A stretch of DNA of 64,000 bases from Magnolia sinica (GCF_029962835.1 NC_080577.1:5270001-5334000); one strand, 5' to 3'. Shown: positions 21,457-33,475, counted from the stretch's first letter. The notes: generated by a model not told the origin, from the sequence alone. A program made the numbers and translations.

Positions 21457-24400
21457 TCAGGTTCTGAAACTCAAACCAGACCATCTCCTTGTTCCGTCTT
21501 TCTTTATCCTCTGAGAGTTGGAACCGAGGAGATTCTCAAGCGATTTCGCTTTCCTGTTCCTGGATCTACCAGCTTCCTTCAAGAGCTCACCCAGCCTTTT
21601 CTTTTCGTCGTCCACATCGGGGTTTGCTGTCCCAAGTTTCTCTTCCCTCACTTTGAGGATGTATTCTAAGATTTCAATTGCATCTTCTACCCTGTAATAG
21701 AAACCAAAACAGATATTGTTGAAGCAGATCAAACACGGCAGGATTACATGATTTTACTCTAGCCATGTGATGTGATTCTCGACAGCTCAATGACTTCGTC
21801 TGCAGAGTTCTTGGAGAGAGAAGTCCTCTATTTGAAATAGGCACAGAAAAATTTACTTTTGTTGCAGTGGATACGGAAAGAACAAAGAAGAACACGAGAC
21901 TTCACTAGGATGAGATTAAGAAAATGGCTCTGCATGCCAATATTGATAGATTTTCCTATTAAAATCCAAGCAACTTTCTTATACTTCCAACTGACAAAGT
22001 CGAAAATGAGATCTAAAATCTAAAAGACGACCAGATCTCAGGGTGAAATTCTCGAGTAATTCAAGAACTTCAATTTATAAAGTGACAAAGGTTAAGCAAG
22101 GGAAACTTTGATTACACAATATAAAGACTAACCCTTCCTTCTCTACCATTGAGCTATGGACATGAACCTGTCATACCCAAAATCAACCAGTAGTTCTTAA
22201 AGCCTTTTCACACCTAGATCAGCTCAAATTTGGCTTGAAAAATGACCCATTTCCAACTCATGATGCTGAACATATATTTTTGTAATGATCCCAATAAAAA
22301 ACCATTCAATGCAGACATGCCAAGTGGTCACGTAGAAATGAGGCCTCTAAAACACGGTTGACTGTACTTGCTTCACACTCAGAAGTTGTCTACTTTACGC
22401 CAAGTTCTCATTGACAATCAAAGCCCAACCTTCTCCAATGGCATCACTAACTGATGATGAATCTGGAGCACCAATACAATTCCAACTGAGTAATGTATTG
22501 GGTATATACATTTTGTACCCACACAATGTTATCAGTATGGTGCACCCACGCGAAGCCTTGTCATGTAAACAATTGTATTTAGTCACATAACACTGGCAAA
22601 AATAGCTCCCACAATGGAAGATTGGAAGCAAGGCCCTGCACTTTGAATCACTTTCTGTTGGACCATCCTCTTCCATCTGTTCTTTGGGATTTTCCTCTAG
22701 CTTCATGCATGAAATGAAGTTCATATGATACCATCAGCAATCCATTAGAGGACGTTCTGTTTTCCACTCTCCATTTTGCTATAATCACCCCACCAGTAGT
22801 AAACTCATATAACTTCATGCTCGTTCTACAAATGAAGGTGAATTTCCAAACTGGTGATAGACAATTGAAAGCCAGCATCATCATTCGGTTGAAATTCACC
22901 TGCCCCCACATATGTGAATACATGTGTCCTTAATTATTTTCCTAAGAGTTCAAGGCAGACTAATGGCACAGTATTTTCACAAAAGGTTCAGCATAAGGAT
23001 CACCATATTATTCGACTCCAGCACCATGAGATACCCTAAACTTGCATCCTGTACCTGTATCTATGCTTGTGTCATGAATGGAAAATCAGTTGAAATGAAG
23101 AGGAAAGAAGTGAGACGTCATAATAATCACCAGAAGGACAAGTCATGTCTTATTTGGCAAACTGAGAATGGATATAAATGCAGGTGAAGCAGTAAGTGCA
23201 TTGGTCAGGCATAGCTTCTAGGTGAGAATTTAAACATATATCAAACAGCAGCTCAGATGAGCATAGAAATTTAAACAGGTTCTCTAAATTGAGGATTTCT
23301 TACCTGCCCATGGCATCATAAGTTGCTGCGAGATTGCTATACAGGCCAAGAGTATCTGGATGGTGTGGCCCACACTCCTGCTCCAGAATCCCTCTTGCTT
23401 CTTCAAACAACTCAGCTGCTTCATCTATCTTGTAAAGCTGTACACATGCCAATCCCATCTGGTTCAGCACAATTCCAAAAAATGCTGATTTCCTGTCCCC
23501 ACAGGCTCTGAGCTTTGCCACAGCACTATCGAAGGAGCTCCATGCCTCTGCAAACCTCCCAACCATGTAAAACAGCACGCCCATCTGCGCCTCAATCCCA
23601 GCAATCGTACTCCTCTGCCCAGGTGTGTCCTCCAATAGCTTCATTGCTTTTTGCAAGAGCTTCAATGCCTGCTCGGGTTCATTCATGGCTTCATAGATTC
23701 CTGAAATCTCAGTCAGCCCGTTGGAGATCACCTCGGCAGTGGTACCGGGCACGGGTTTCGCATAAATTCTGAGGGCATTCTCGCAGTAGGATTTGGACTC
23801 ACGGAGCTTGCCAGTCTTGTAGTAGAGGTCAGCAAGGCGTACGAAGACTGAGGCCACTGATGGGTGATTGTCACTCTTGGTAGATTTGAAAACAGTGAGG
23901 GCCTTCTCGTAGGAGAAGATGGCTTCATCAAATCGACCAAGAGAGAGATAGATGTCGCCAATGCTAACGTCAATGGCGGCAACTTCATTTTCTTGGCCAT
24001 TGGCAATCATAGCCATGCTGGCAAGGACAAGGTGCTCAAGTGCAGATTCAAATTCACCCTTGGCTTCGCAGATGAGGGCCATGAGCCGGCGGTCTGCAGC
24101 TTCTTCTAGAGATGCTGGAGCACTGTGCTCACGGTGGATTTCAAGGGTCTTCCGGCAGAGATTCTCAGCTTCATCGAATTGCATTGCTTGGACATAGGCC
24201 TCAGCAAGGTACCTTCCAATTTTTTTTTTCAAAAAACCAGCTATATCTTTAGCACCAATTGCAGGAATTATATGATACATGGCCTGCATCTTTGCACAGC
24301 ATATGCAGGTCTTCAATTCTGACAAGTGCCCATAGTTTGGTAATGTAGACTATTGGTCTGCTGAGTCCCTTCATGGTTGGAGCATGACCAAAAGTCTACT

Positions 24401-26014
24401 TGATTGGAAGATCCAACCCACCAATGCTAGGATTTGGATGCAGGCAGTTATGTATTCTTCTTAGCCATCTAACCGTAGGCCAGAAATGGAAAGGTGACAG
24501 TCTTATCAAGGAGGATATTTAGGCATACTACATCCATAATAGAGAACTACAGATCAATGGACTGGATTACCAAAGCAAGCCACCTGCTTGTTAGAATTGA
24601 CTACTCATGTCTATGAGGCGAAGATGCAGGCCATGTCATACAACTCTTTAGGGTTGTCTGGATACAAGGATAACTGGTTAAGTTACAAGAGGAAAAAAAA
24701 AAGAAAAAAGAAAAAACTGGATATCTCTTAACTAACCATGTTTGGTTAAGAAATAAGAATTGGAGAGGTCTTTGCCTTGGTTAATTTTTTAACCAAAACA
24801 GGCCCAAAATTTGCTATTTCTTTCAAACGGGAGGCATAGAGTTTTTCTTCTTCTGCTTAAAATCACTTCTCTCACCCTCCCTAAACCCTAACACCACCAC
24901 GACCATTCAAGCAAAAGGGGATTGAATGTTGATGGCCAGTTGGTGACTGGATTTTGGTACATCTCTCCCTCCCTAAACCCTAACACCACCACGACCATTC
25001 AAGCAAAGGGGATTGCATGTTGATGGCCAGTTGGTGACCGGATTTTGGTACATCTCTCCCTCCCTAAACCCTAACACCACCACCACTCAAACAATGGGGA
25101 TTGTAGAGAAATGCGTTTGTGTGTGTTTGTAATCCAATGGAGAAAGGTCTGACTCATTTTGTGTGGGGTGTGTGTGTGTGTGTGTGTGTGTTGTTTTGTG
25201 GGAGTTTCCCAACTACTATACGCTTGCACCAAGTTTCAAGTTTTTTTTTTTTTCTTTTCAACATTGAACCGTACCTCTTTGCATTGGCTATGGACGAGTT
25301 AACGAGGTATTTGAACGAAGAGATCTCGTGGTGTATGTTGTTTGTAAATGACAAGATGAAGGATGGTGTGAACACAAAGCTAGATTTATGAAGGGTGCTC
25401 TAGAATCTAAATGATTTGAAATTAGTCAAACTAAAACAAATTATACAAAGTGCAATTTAGTAACAATTGGAGTGAGAACAAGGAATTAGTTAAGATTGCT
25501 GACCAATAAGCTTCCCAAAATGGCCACTTCTGATAGATAATTCACAAGAGTGAGAGATTGAGGAGAATGTTACCCATGGAATTCGAGTGTGGTTGAAGAA
25601 ATGGAGATGTGCCTCTAGAGTTATATGGGATTGTTGTGTACCACTCGAATTGAAAGAGAAATTTTATAGGATAGCCACAAGTACAACCATGCTTTGTGGG
25701 AAAGAAATACGCAAAACATGTCCATAAGATGTGTAGTTGAAATGAGGATGTTGAGAAGGATGAGTGGGATGACAATGAAGCATTGAATTACAAATGAATG
25801 CATTCAAGGGAACTTATGAGTAGCACCAATAAATAATAAGATGAGTGAATGTAGACTTTAAATGGTAACACCCAGGTCCATAGCGCATCTGGCAGACTGA
25901 GTGGAGATACCTCGTTTCAACACTTGAGGTCTTGGTATCGATCCCTGGCAGGGGTGACTAACATGGAGTGTGTGTACTGACATGAGTGTGTACTAACAAG
26001 CTAACAACCCCCCC

Positions 26015-26065
<51 letters not shown>

Positions 26066-28745
26066 TAAATGGTTTGGTGATGTATCAACCAAGAATTGCA
26101 CTAGTTGAAAGGAATGAGTTGGTACAAGTTGAAAGCTTTGAAAAGGAAAAGGGAAGGCTCAAAAGGATGTGGGTGGAGGTAGTAAGGAAAAACTTGAAGA
26201 TCTATGGTCTAATTGAAGTTATGGCTCCTGAGGGAGTAGAATGGTAGAAATTACTTCAACACTTTTTCCATGATTGGAAATATTACTAATCTAGAGAGAG
26301 AAAGATTGGATACTTCGATACATACACATTCGCCTTGTAAGATCATTAATTTGATACATGGCAGAGGATGATTTATGCCCATTTGAGCAGCCAATGTAAA
26401 CATAGGAGATGCGGATCTCCATCCAAACTGTCAAAAATGATATGCCTGCTTAGGCAACGCCTAGCACCAAAATCTAAATGATTAGGCTATCCTAACCTCT
26501 TACTTGTGGACATTTCTCTGTGGAATACATGCCATTGAAAGTTCTTCAATCCAATCGCCCATTACGTAAGATGCAGATTTGGTGGATCAGGCAAACCACC
26601 AAGCTTGGTGGATCTATGACTGTGGGGCCCATTGTGATGAATGTTTTTTTTATATCCATACTATGAATCTGTTTTGCCAGCTCATTTTAGGGCATGAGTC
26701 CAGAAAATGAAGCAGATTCAAATATCAGGTGGACCACACCACAGGAAACGGCTGTGATTGAACGCTTACCGTTAAAAACTTTCAATGGCCTACCGCAATG
26801 TTTATTTGCCATCCAACCTGTTTATAAGGTCACACAGACTTGGATAAATAGAAAAAACAAATATCAGCTCAATCCAAAACTTTTGTGGCCTCAAGAAGTT
26901 TTTAGTGGTGGGCATTCAATCACAGCCATTTCCTGTGATGTGGTCCACCGAACCTGCTTCATTTTTGGTTGCATGCCCTAAACTTAGCTGGCAAAACAGA
27001 TGGGCAGAGTGGATATAAAACACATGCATCACAGTAGGCCCCACAGTCACGGATCTACCGAGCTCGATGGCTCCACATATCCACCGAATCCGGGTCCATC
27101 ACTTGGAAAATATTTGAAATCTAGAATTATCTTCTAGTCAATTTCATGTGGCTCAAAATTCTTACAGGCTACTGTTGATGTACCCGACAAGCTTATAATC
27201 GGTGCCTGCATGCGCATGGACGATCATACTCTGCCATACTATCAATGCCACTCTCTAATAAATGACAATGAATAGAAAAAGGGCCAATGACTCGATCCAA
27301 GGAGTACGCTGCGGGCCACATCTAGCCAAAACAAGCTTGGATCACGTGGACCCACTCGTCGGGTAATCCACATCACGTGCGGATCGTATCAGAAGGTTCT
27401 TCTAGCGTGCGCCAATTGCCTGGTGTCAGCCGACGCCACTTTTTTCTGCTAGCTACGCACGAGATTACATACGAGCACACGATAAACTACGACCGCGAGA
27501 TAGTTATTCTAACGTACGCCGCAGGGAAAGAGACCCTTGTCTCTGTGTTAGGACTCAAGCTCAACTTGCCTAGCCCACACGCAACGATGTCCGGATGATC
27601 ATAACCATTTATGCTGGTCCACTATGCAATAACTACTTGAAGAAGATGATCGCAACCAATGAATGGTCGAATCTCAACCGTAGATATTGACCTCGGGAAC
27701 ATGCGTTCGACGTAAGATTTGGATTATGGCCCAACGACATTAGCTCCAATAAGATGATTGTATTGATCATGGGACCATCTCACCATGTGGATCAAAGTGC
27801 CACGCGTGCTCGAGGATAACACCGCGAGGCGCACGATAGAGCAACTGTCAGCCCTCTTTGGACAAACGCACGTAGCTCCGCATAACTAACGTGCGCCAGA
27901 CTGAGAAGCTTACCCCAAAATGAAAACAATCAGTACACGTTAGCACACTAGCTGATCTGCGCCGCGGAGGGGCCGAACCCAGCCGAAACGAGAACAGGCG
28001 GCGCATGTTAAGCTCAAGCGGCTAACGTGCGCCGAAGAGTGGAGGAAAAGAGAACGGAGGAACGGGCGCGCCTTTACCTGCAAGTCTCCGCGACCCTCGG
28101 ATCCGTCTCCCCCAGCGTCTCCATCTGGATCTTCAGCCCCGCGTCGTAGCACGCGATGGACCGTTCCATCTGCCCCAGCATAGAGTGCGTGTCGCCAAGC
28201 TGCATGAACCCAGAGAAGGCCGCAAGCGCGTGGTCGGGCCCATGCGCCACGTCGGGCACCCCGACCGCCTGCTCCAGCACCGGCACCGCCTCCTCGAACC
28301 GGCCCAAGCTGCAGTGGATCGCGGCCACCACGTGTAGGCTCATGGCCAGCTCCAGGCTCGGCTCCCCTTCCCCGGCGCACCGCTCGAATGATCTCGACGC
28401 TCGGATCGCGAAATCCAGGGCCTGGTGGGCGTTGCCGCCGGATGCGATCGCATCGCGCGCTTGCTTGAGAAGGAAAGGGCCGAGATCGGGGTTTTCGAGC
28501 GACGAATCATCGGATATCGACTTCTCGGGCTGTGGCGAGGTTTTCTTCCTGACGCGGGAGGACGAGGAGGGGGATGGAGAAGGGGTTTTCTTCGGAATCG
28601 GGGATCTGGATTTGGTTTGTTGGGAGGCGGGACGGTCTTCTTCTTCTTCTTGATGGGTTTGGATGGGAGGATCTGAGCCGTTTGGGAGGAGAATTTGGAG
28701 AGGTGGGGTTTTGGGAGGGGTTTTGATGGAAACCAGGCCAGGCAT
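21457..28745 (-). CDS. KLCR1: Kinesin-light-chain-related TPR protein (KLCR1/CMU type), 3 exons
   Basis: Exons on the minus strand are 28745-28078, 24212-23304 and 21691-21457, joining codons split as AG|G at both junctions with GT..AG introns; 603 residues. Residues 1-90 are disordered and rich in Pro, Ser and Lys, starting MPGLVSIKTPPKTPP. From about 90 to 565 come TPR helices, seen as recurring A..LGRFEEA, LGRFDEAIFSYEKAL, MGRVEDAIEILEYIL and YKIDEAAELFEEA. The end is basic (RSRNRKAKSLENLL). Plant KLCR/CMU proteins bind cortical microtubules and IQD scaffolds and hold microtubules in place during cellulose deposition. Length and N-terminus fit the KLCR1 subgroup best (recalled, not aligned). 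Exon 1 is GC-rich against AT-rich introns. No damage seen. Confidence 0.9.
21692..23303 (-). other. KLCR intron 2 (1.6 kb)
   Basis: Donor GTAAGA at 23303; acceptor TATTACAG beside 21691. Several short open frames occur, but none shows a protein family or codon pattern. No repeat family recognised. Confidence 0.7.
24290..24600. repeat. Dispersed repeat family B, copy 4
   Basis: CAGGTCTTCAATTCTGACAA, ATTGGTCTG and GATTGGAAGATCC match copy 2 in order. Lies just inside the KLCR intron 1 acceptor. Confidence 0.55.
24870..25104. repeat. 91 bp tandem repeat with telobox-like CCCTAAACCCTAA
   Basis: About 2.5 copies with the CCCTAAA word at 24879, 24971 and 25062. Each unit runs CCCTAAACCCTAACACCACC, then ACGACCATTCAAGC, then TTGATGGCCAGTTGGTGAC. 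Units are nearly identical, so the duplication is recent. Confidence 0.75.
25169..25192. repeat. (GT)n microsatellite
   Basis: About twelve GT units, next to the start of the LINE fragment. Confidence 0.85.
25245..26330 (+). mobile_element. 5'-truncated LINE (non-LTR retrotransposon, RTE-like) in KLCR intron 1
   Basis: The + strand encodes PYLFALAMDELTRYLNEE followed by SWCMLFVNDK, the finger-palm region and YxDD-box area of plant LINE reverse transcriptases. The box reads FVND where FADD is usual. Further on, in shifting frames, come LNDLKLVKLKQ-like text, EMRMLRRMSGMT and a VAPEGVEW-like end, the usual C-terminal order of such RTs. The 5' part of the RT and the whole endonuclease domain are missing. 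Several stops and frame changes are present, and a SINE (25866-26059) interrupts it. It lies antisense to the host gene. Confidence 0.75.
25866..26059 (+). mobile_element. tRNA-derived SINE, copy 1 (full length)
   Basis: 194 bp flanked by a perfect 13 bp duplication AGACTTTAAATGG (25853-25865 and 26060-26072). Near its 5' end are an A-box-like TAGCGCATCTGG and, about 50 bp on, a B-box-like GGTATCGATCCC, the spacing of a tRNA-type pol III promoter. It ends in C-run plus AAAA and a long (GA)n tail (26018 onward). It inserted into the LINE fragment. Two more copies are at 30257 and 34009. Confidence 0.85.
26574..27100. mobile_element. Foldback element in KLCR intron 1, well preserved
   Basis: The outer arms pair over more than 60 bp: GATTTGGTGGAT, CACCAAGCTTGGTGGATC, TGACTGTGGGGCCCA against GATCTACCGAGCTCG and ATCCACCGAATCC. 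The core holds AGGTGGACCACACCACAGG and TTTATTTGCCATCCAACCTG. One of the least diverged copies in the window; its RNA could form a long hairpin. Confidence 0.8.
27101..28077. other. 5' part of KLCR intron 1, CpG-rich with a recurring motif
   Basis: The word GTGCGCC occurs at about 27407, 27892 and 28027, twice as AACGTGCGCC, with related AACGTACGCCG at 27513. The stretch is rich in CpG compared with the rest of the intron. No open frame. It may be a diverged transposon end or simply GC-rich DNA next to the first exon. Confidence 0.4.
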
Positions 28746-28920
28746 GGCTGCGAAGAGAAAGGGGATTTTGATGAGAGAGAGAGAGAGGATTTCAGGAAGA
28801 AAGATGGAGAGACGCCATTAACGACGGGAGAGAGATGGAAGAAAATGGGATTATAACTCGCTACCGTTCTCTCTCCGGATTGCTTGCGACTTACTGCTTC
28901 TCAGTGAAGGTGAAATGATT
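28746..28920 (-). promoter_or_regulatory. Putative KLCR 5' UTR and core promoter
   Basis: Upstream of the ATG on the minus strand lies a (CT)n pyrimidine tract (about 28772-28787), common in plant leaders. A TATA-like TTATAATC follows at about 28850-28857. The start site is not determinable here. Confidence 0.4.
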
Positions 28921-30256
28921 CAGTACGGTCGTCCACCTACTCACGATCATATACGTGTTAGCCCCGCACACGTGTGTAATGTCAGATCCGTTCGCCACGT
29001 ATACCTTAGTCGTACGTGCCCCACAACAAATCCGATTGGTGGCTTCATCAGGTATTCTATGACCCGAATCGTCCACAACACCTGTTTTACGCTGCTGCGT
29101 GAAACACCCAAGCTCGGTGGCCAACATATTTTATATATAAATCTAGTCGGTCCATCTGGTGAGAACCATTATTTTTAAACGTATACCCAAAAGATCAGCC
29201 TTAAAATAAATAAATAAATAAATAAATAAACCAGTCTAATTGGCTACACCTGGGGATAATGTAAAACTCATCCTAATATCTCTAAGTTCATGGGTGTGGC
29301 CCTCTTTACATTAAGATATGCTGATTTTTGGATTTCCACTTTATTCCGGTGAGCTTCACCTGCTTTAACGGAGTTGATGAAAGATACATACCATAGTGGC
29401 CCCAGATAAACCTATGGTTGGTATTCCATTCCCATTTTAAGCTATGGTGTGGCCCACCTGAGTTGTGGATCTCGTTAATTACTCCTTCCAGGTCTTAGGA
29501 TACAAGATAAACCTGTTCTACGGAATGGATTTTACATATACAATACAACATGATGGGCCCTACAAGCTTGGGTTTTTCTTGTCCCTGCATAAAACAGGTG
29601 GTGAAGAGGATTCTGGTATTCCACGGTGGACGACTTTTCATCCGCAGCGACCCCCGTCCACGGTCCTATCACCTGTATTTGAGTAGGTTATCACACCCTC
29701 TATTTCAATGCATTCCTGGTTTTCTGACCAGGACATGGATTTTACGAAGTAACTCACCTTATGAGTAAACTTTGTGGGGTTTAATGTGATATGCTTATCG
29801 AGATGTGTTACTATTAAATTACAAATTTATAATTACAATAAAATATAAGAAAATTAGAAACTTAAAATTTAAAAGATTAAAGACAAATTGAAGAATGTGT
29901 AATCATGATGTTTTTAAAAGCATCATTTGCCCATTCTCAAGATAATTAAAAATGTTGATAGGTTGTAGTTAAATAACTTTGAAAAAAAATGGAAAGAAAT
30001 GTAAAGAAAAAAGATTAGTTTTATTAGCTTAGACTATTGCAGTAGTTTGATTCTTGTAGACTTTTTTTTGTCTTGACAATCTTAGGTTAACATTGAACCT
30101 ATTGGCTTGAACAAAGAACCTTTAGAGCTTATTGATTCAGTGAGAGAATGAATTAGTCTTAGATTCACATTGTACCTACTAGCTTGAACAAGGAACATTT
30201 AAATCTTGTTAGTTTATATGAGAGAATAAATTAGATAGTTGATCATAATGATCAAC
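28921..30256. other. Intergenic, no gene seen
   Basis: AT-rich toward 29760-30060, with an (ATAA)n run near 29205-29230. No open frame with protein similarity. Confidence 0.45.
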
Positions 30257-30408
30257 GTTTTTTTTTTTTGGTTGGCTTGTTAGTACAACACCTCACTGTG
30301 AGTTCACACTCCACTGTTAGCCACCCCAGCTATGGATCAATACCAAGACTTTAGTGTCAAAACGAGATATCTTTCACTCAATCTACCACTTAAGCTATGG
30401 ATCAGAGT
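30257..30408 (-). mobile_element. tRNA-derived SINE, copy 2
   Basis: The reverse complement matches copy 1: GGTCTTGGTATTGATCC-like B box, GGGGTGGCTAACAGTGG, GTACTAACAAGCC and an A-rich tail. Flanks GTTGATCATAATGAT and GTTGATAATGAT form an imperfect target duplication (30238-30252 and 30409-30420). Confidence 0.75.
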
Positions 30409-30849
30409 GTTGATAATGATTAATTGAACAAGCTAAGTTCTGTTTATATAAGCAAAGTTGGCCGGATCAATTTTTTTTATTGTTGAGAGAAACTAATCAT
30501 TTTTTGGCAATTTGTTTTTTAATTATTTTGCATGTGGGATACTAATTGTTCCAATCTAGCCATTTAACCCATCATTTTACCATTGTCACATTGTGACTTA
30601 TACCTACTTTATATTGGTCTTTACCACCACACTGTATCACATGCTCACGCCTTCGCACTAAGATGAAGTCTAAGCATGCTGTGTATTCTAATGCAAACCG
30701 TAAATATTAATGTACTCAACACCATGCTTACAAAAAATTTTTTCTTCCCTCTATTCTGATATGACAGTACTTCCAAATGTGAAAAAATCAAATCAAATTA
30801 TATATATTATAAATTTAAACAAATTTAACTTTCCATAACATGTGAATTA
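30409..30849. other. Intergenic, nothing recognised
   Basis: AT-rich DNA without open frames of note. Confidence 0.4.
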
Positions 30850-31170
30850 TTTGTATTATCGGTACATTTTTCCAACTCATTTTAGCCTGCAATCTCTTAC
30901 TTGAAGCATCTCCAAAGCTCAAGTGAACTACACCACAGCTGAAATCTTCTCGGGAAGCGTGGTTTTGGACTGATATTTGTGATTAAAAATAAGCATTTGT
31001 TAACTTTAAGAAGGTTTTAATGGTAGATGTCATTATCCCCATTATTTCTTATAATATGGTATATGTAAGCTTGGATGTAACCCATTTTGGGCTAACGCCC
31101 TAAAATGATTTGCTAATAAAGATGAACGGAGTAGATAATGTCAAATACATTATGATGGGCCCGCAGAATT
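30850..31170. mobile_element. Foldback element, diverged
   Basis: CCAACTCATTTTAGCC, AAGCTCAAGTGAACTACACC, GGTTTTAATGGTAGATG, CCCTAAAATGATTTGC and ATTATGATGGGCCC occur in family order. The left outer arm is missing or unreadable. Confidence 0.6.
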
Positions 31171-32896
31171 TACTGAATACGCAATATCGTAATGAGTTGC
31201 TCTGATACGTAATCCACATCTATCCGGGGGGTCCTAACCATGGATTAGCACTAGCCAAAAAAATCACTCTAAGATGGGGGGTGATCTAACCCAGCAATTG
31301 GAGGACTTTTGATGATTGAAAATGGACGAATAGAAACTTTTAAGCAAGCTTTTAACATTCGAGGGCCAAAATTCATAAACTTACAAGGCCCACCTACCAG
31401 CCAGTATCATCAGAATGCTTTGGTCCTTCGCGAAGCTCCAATCCATCAAATGCTTACGCTATCTTGCACGTGTAAAGAGGGGTGAGATTAACTATCCGCG
31501 TTGGACACGGGATGTTCTTTCTCAGAGAAAGCTTTGATACTCCAGCAGAGTCTTGAAGAATGATACACAGGCACTAAGAGATTGCACATTTCCGTATAAT
31601 CAATGCACGTAATTAAAATTTCATTGATTTGTTTTTCTAATTAGCTGTTGCTGAATGATTAATGAACGGTCAAGATGAAAGACAGCCAACTGGTTGGAAT
31701 TCAACAAAAAAAAAAGTGCTTTAATTAGAGATTAGTATGATTTAATGGGTAAGTGGATGTTGACAGTGTATCCAGCAAATTGACAATTAATCTGAGTTAA
31801 GATGTGACACGTGTCAATATCTGAGTACCTGTGTATATAGCATCCGGGTATGCTAGAGTATAAAAAAAACTCTCCTCTAATCAATCCATTTTTCAGAACA
31901 CCTGCCCCACCAGGTAAGTGGACGGGCCCATCTTTTCGCCAAGGAACATACACGATGGGCCCACCTGAAGAACAGCCCAGATCACACGCAAAAATGTGCC
32001 ATGGTAGCACGTTTTACTGCAAGTATAATACTTCTCGCGCGCGCGGGAAATCAAAAGAATCTAATTCAATCTTCATTTAGAAATTTCAAAAACTATGTGA
32101 CTCTGACAAACAGTATCTAGAGTTTTGTCTGGAATTCCTTCCGCGTCGAACTCCAGGCAGTAGTACACGGTTTTTCGTACTAGCTTCTCACACGTGCATA
32201 GCTTGTGAACTTGAATGGAATCCAAGCCGTTCATCATGTAGGTCGTACCGAATAGATTCATTGAACAAAAAATCGTGCTCGAGTGATGATGAGGCAAACC
32301 ACACAACTACTAAAGGATGAACGGTTGAAATAATTTGCTCAACCGTCCATATTCAACGTACATTTGCCTGACTTTTTTCCCCAGGACATATCCAAGGTGG
32401 GCCTTAACTAATGAATCTTCTGATTTCATCAACATGTGCCATTTAAGAACATTTTATCCTTATGTGATTTCCAATGTCCGGGACTAAAAAACTAACATTG
32501 AAAACTCGCTATACGTGATGCCGTTAATGTAAGTAGTCAGACAATTTGAATGGCTAAGATAGGTGGGTCTAGCTGTGTTCTGATCAACTGGGTCCAACTA
32601 GCAAAATTTAGAAGTATGTGGGATAATGTAGCGTGAGTTGCACGTATAGTTGTGGTTACAACTGTACATGCTTAAATAGGTAGATAAATGCTTTCATGTC
32701 ATTATCCTTGTATATATTTGGAATTATTACCAGCGTAATGACATCCAAACGTTACACAATATAATTTCCTTAAGTTCCTGGTCATTAGGTGAGATCTACC
32801 CTGTAGATGACGTGGCACAAAAGTAAGAATGGACTGCTCATCGAATGGGCCTACATGTGTCTCGTCAGTCTGGACAGTTGACAATTTTTGAACTGG
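31171..32896. other. Intergenic, no gene seen
   Basis: Short open frames only. A GGGCCCA-containing stretch at 31920-31970 has no partner arm that I could find. Confidence 0.4.
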
Positions 32897-33412
32897 CAAA
32901 TGTTTTGGAAACGGATTGGCTACTCCCCCTGTCACCAGCCAATGGCTGGTGATCGGTGCTCTATGGGCCCCACTATGATGTATGTGTTTCATCCATGCTG
33001 TCCATATATTTTTCTAGATCATTTTATATTATTAGACTAAAAATAAGGTATATTTCAATATCAAGTAGACTACATTATAGGAAACAGTGTTGAATTAATG
33101 TCTACCATTAAAAACTTTTTGGGGGCAATAAAAGTTTTGGATCAATCTTACAGATGACCTAATTAATAGATTGAATGTCAAATAAACCGTACAGTCGGCC
33201 TTAGGAGGATTTTAATGGTGGATATCCAATCACTATTGTTTTCATGTGGTGTGGTCCACCTGAGATTTATATCTCCTCATTTTTGGGTATCAAGCGTTAA
33301 AATAATCTTAAAAAATGGATGCAACAAATACGCTGTGGTGGGCCCACAGAGAACCGACCATCAGCCATCGGGCTGGTGGCAGGGGAGTAGCCAATCCGTT
33401 TCCCGATGTTTC
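32897..33412. mobile_element. Foldback element with private arms GGAAACGGATTGGCTACTCC
   Basis: The left arm carries GGAAACGGATTGGCTACTCC and CACCAGCCAATGGCTGGTG. The right arm carries the reverse complement GGAGTAGCCAATCCGTTTCC and CAGCCATCGGGCTGGTG. These outer words occur in no other copy in the window, whereas the core (CAAGTAGACTACATTATAGG, GTGGTGTGGTCCACC) is shared. Confidence 0.8.
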
Positions 33413-33475
33413 CGTGAGATTGTTCAACTTTGGCCAGGTCATGTACGGACATGACCTGCGCTGAAATGGATTGCA

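Larger units (their letters stand above)
24213..28077 (-). other. KLCR intron 1 (3.9 kb), repeat-filled
   Basis: Donor GTAAAGG at 28077; acceptor TTGGAAG beside 24212. From 24.2 to 28 kb it holds a family B copy, a 91 bp tandem repeat, a LINE fragment with a SINE inside, a foldback element and a GC-rich stretch. The sense of the LINE is opposite to that of the gene. Confidence 0.8.

Noticed and set aside
22395-22724. 109-codon minus-strand frame in KLCR intron 2
   Set aside because: No family resemblance, inside a well-defined intron, composition like non-coding DNA.
24879-25075. Interstitial telomere sequence
   Set aside because: Only one CCCTAAACCCTAA per 91 bp unit, so it is a telobox-bearing tandem repeat and not a telomere array.
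25866-25950. A tRNA gene
   Set aside because: A- and B-box-like words are present but no cloverleaf can be drawn; flanking duplication and tail show a SINE.
28156-28653. 165-codon open frame on the + strand across KLCR exon 1
   Set aside because: It is the antisense shadow of a GC-rich coding exon; the minus-strand frame has the KLCR protein and splice sites.
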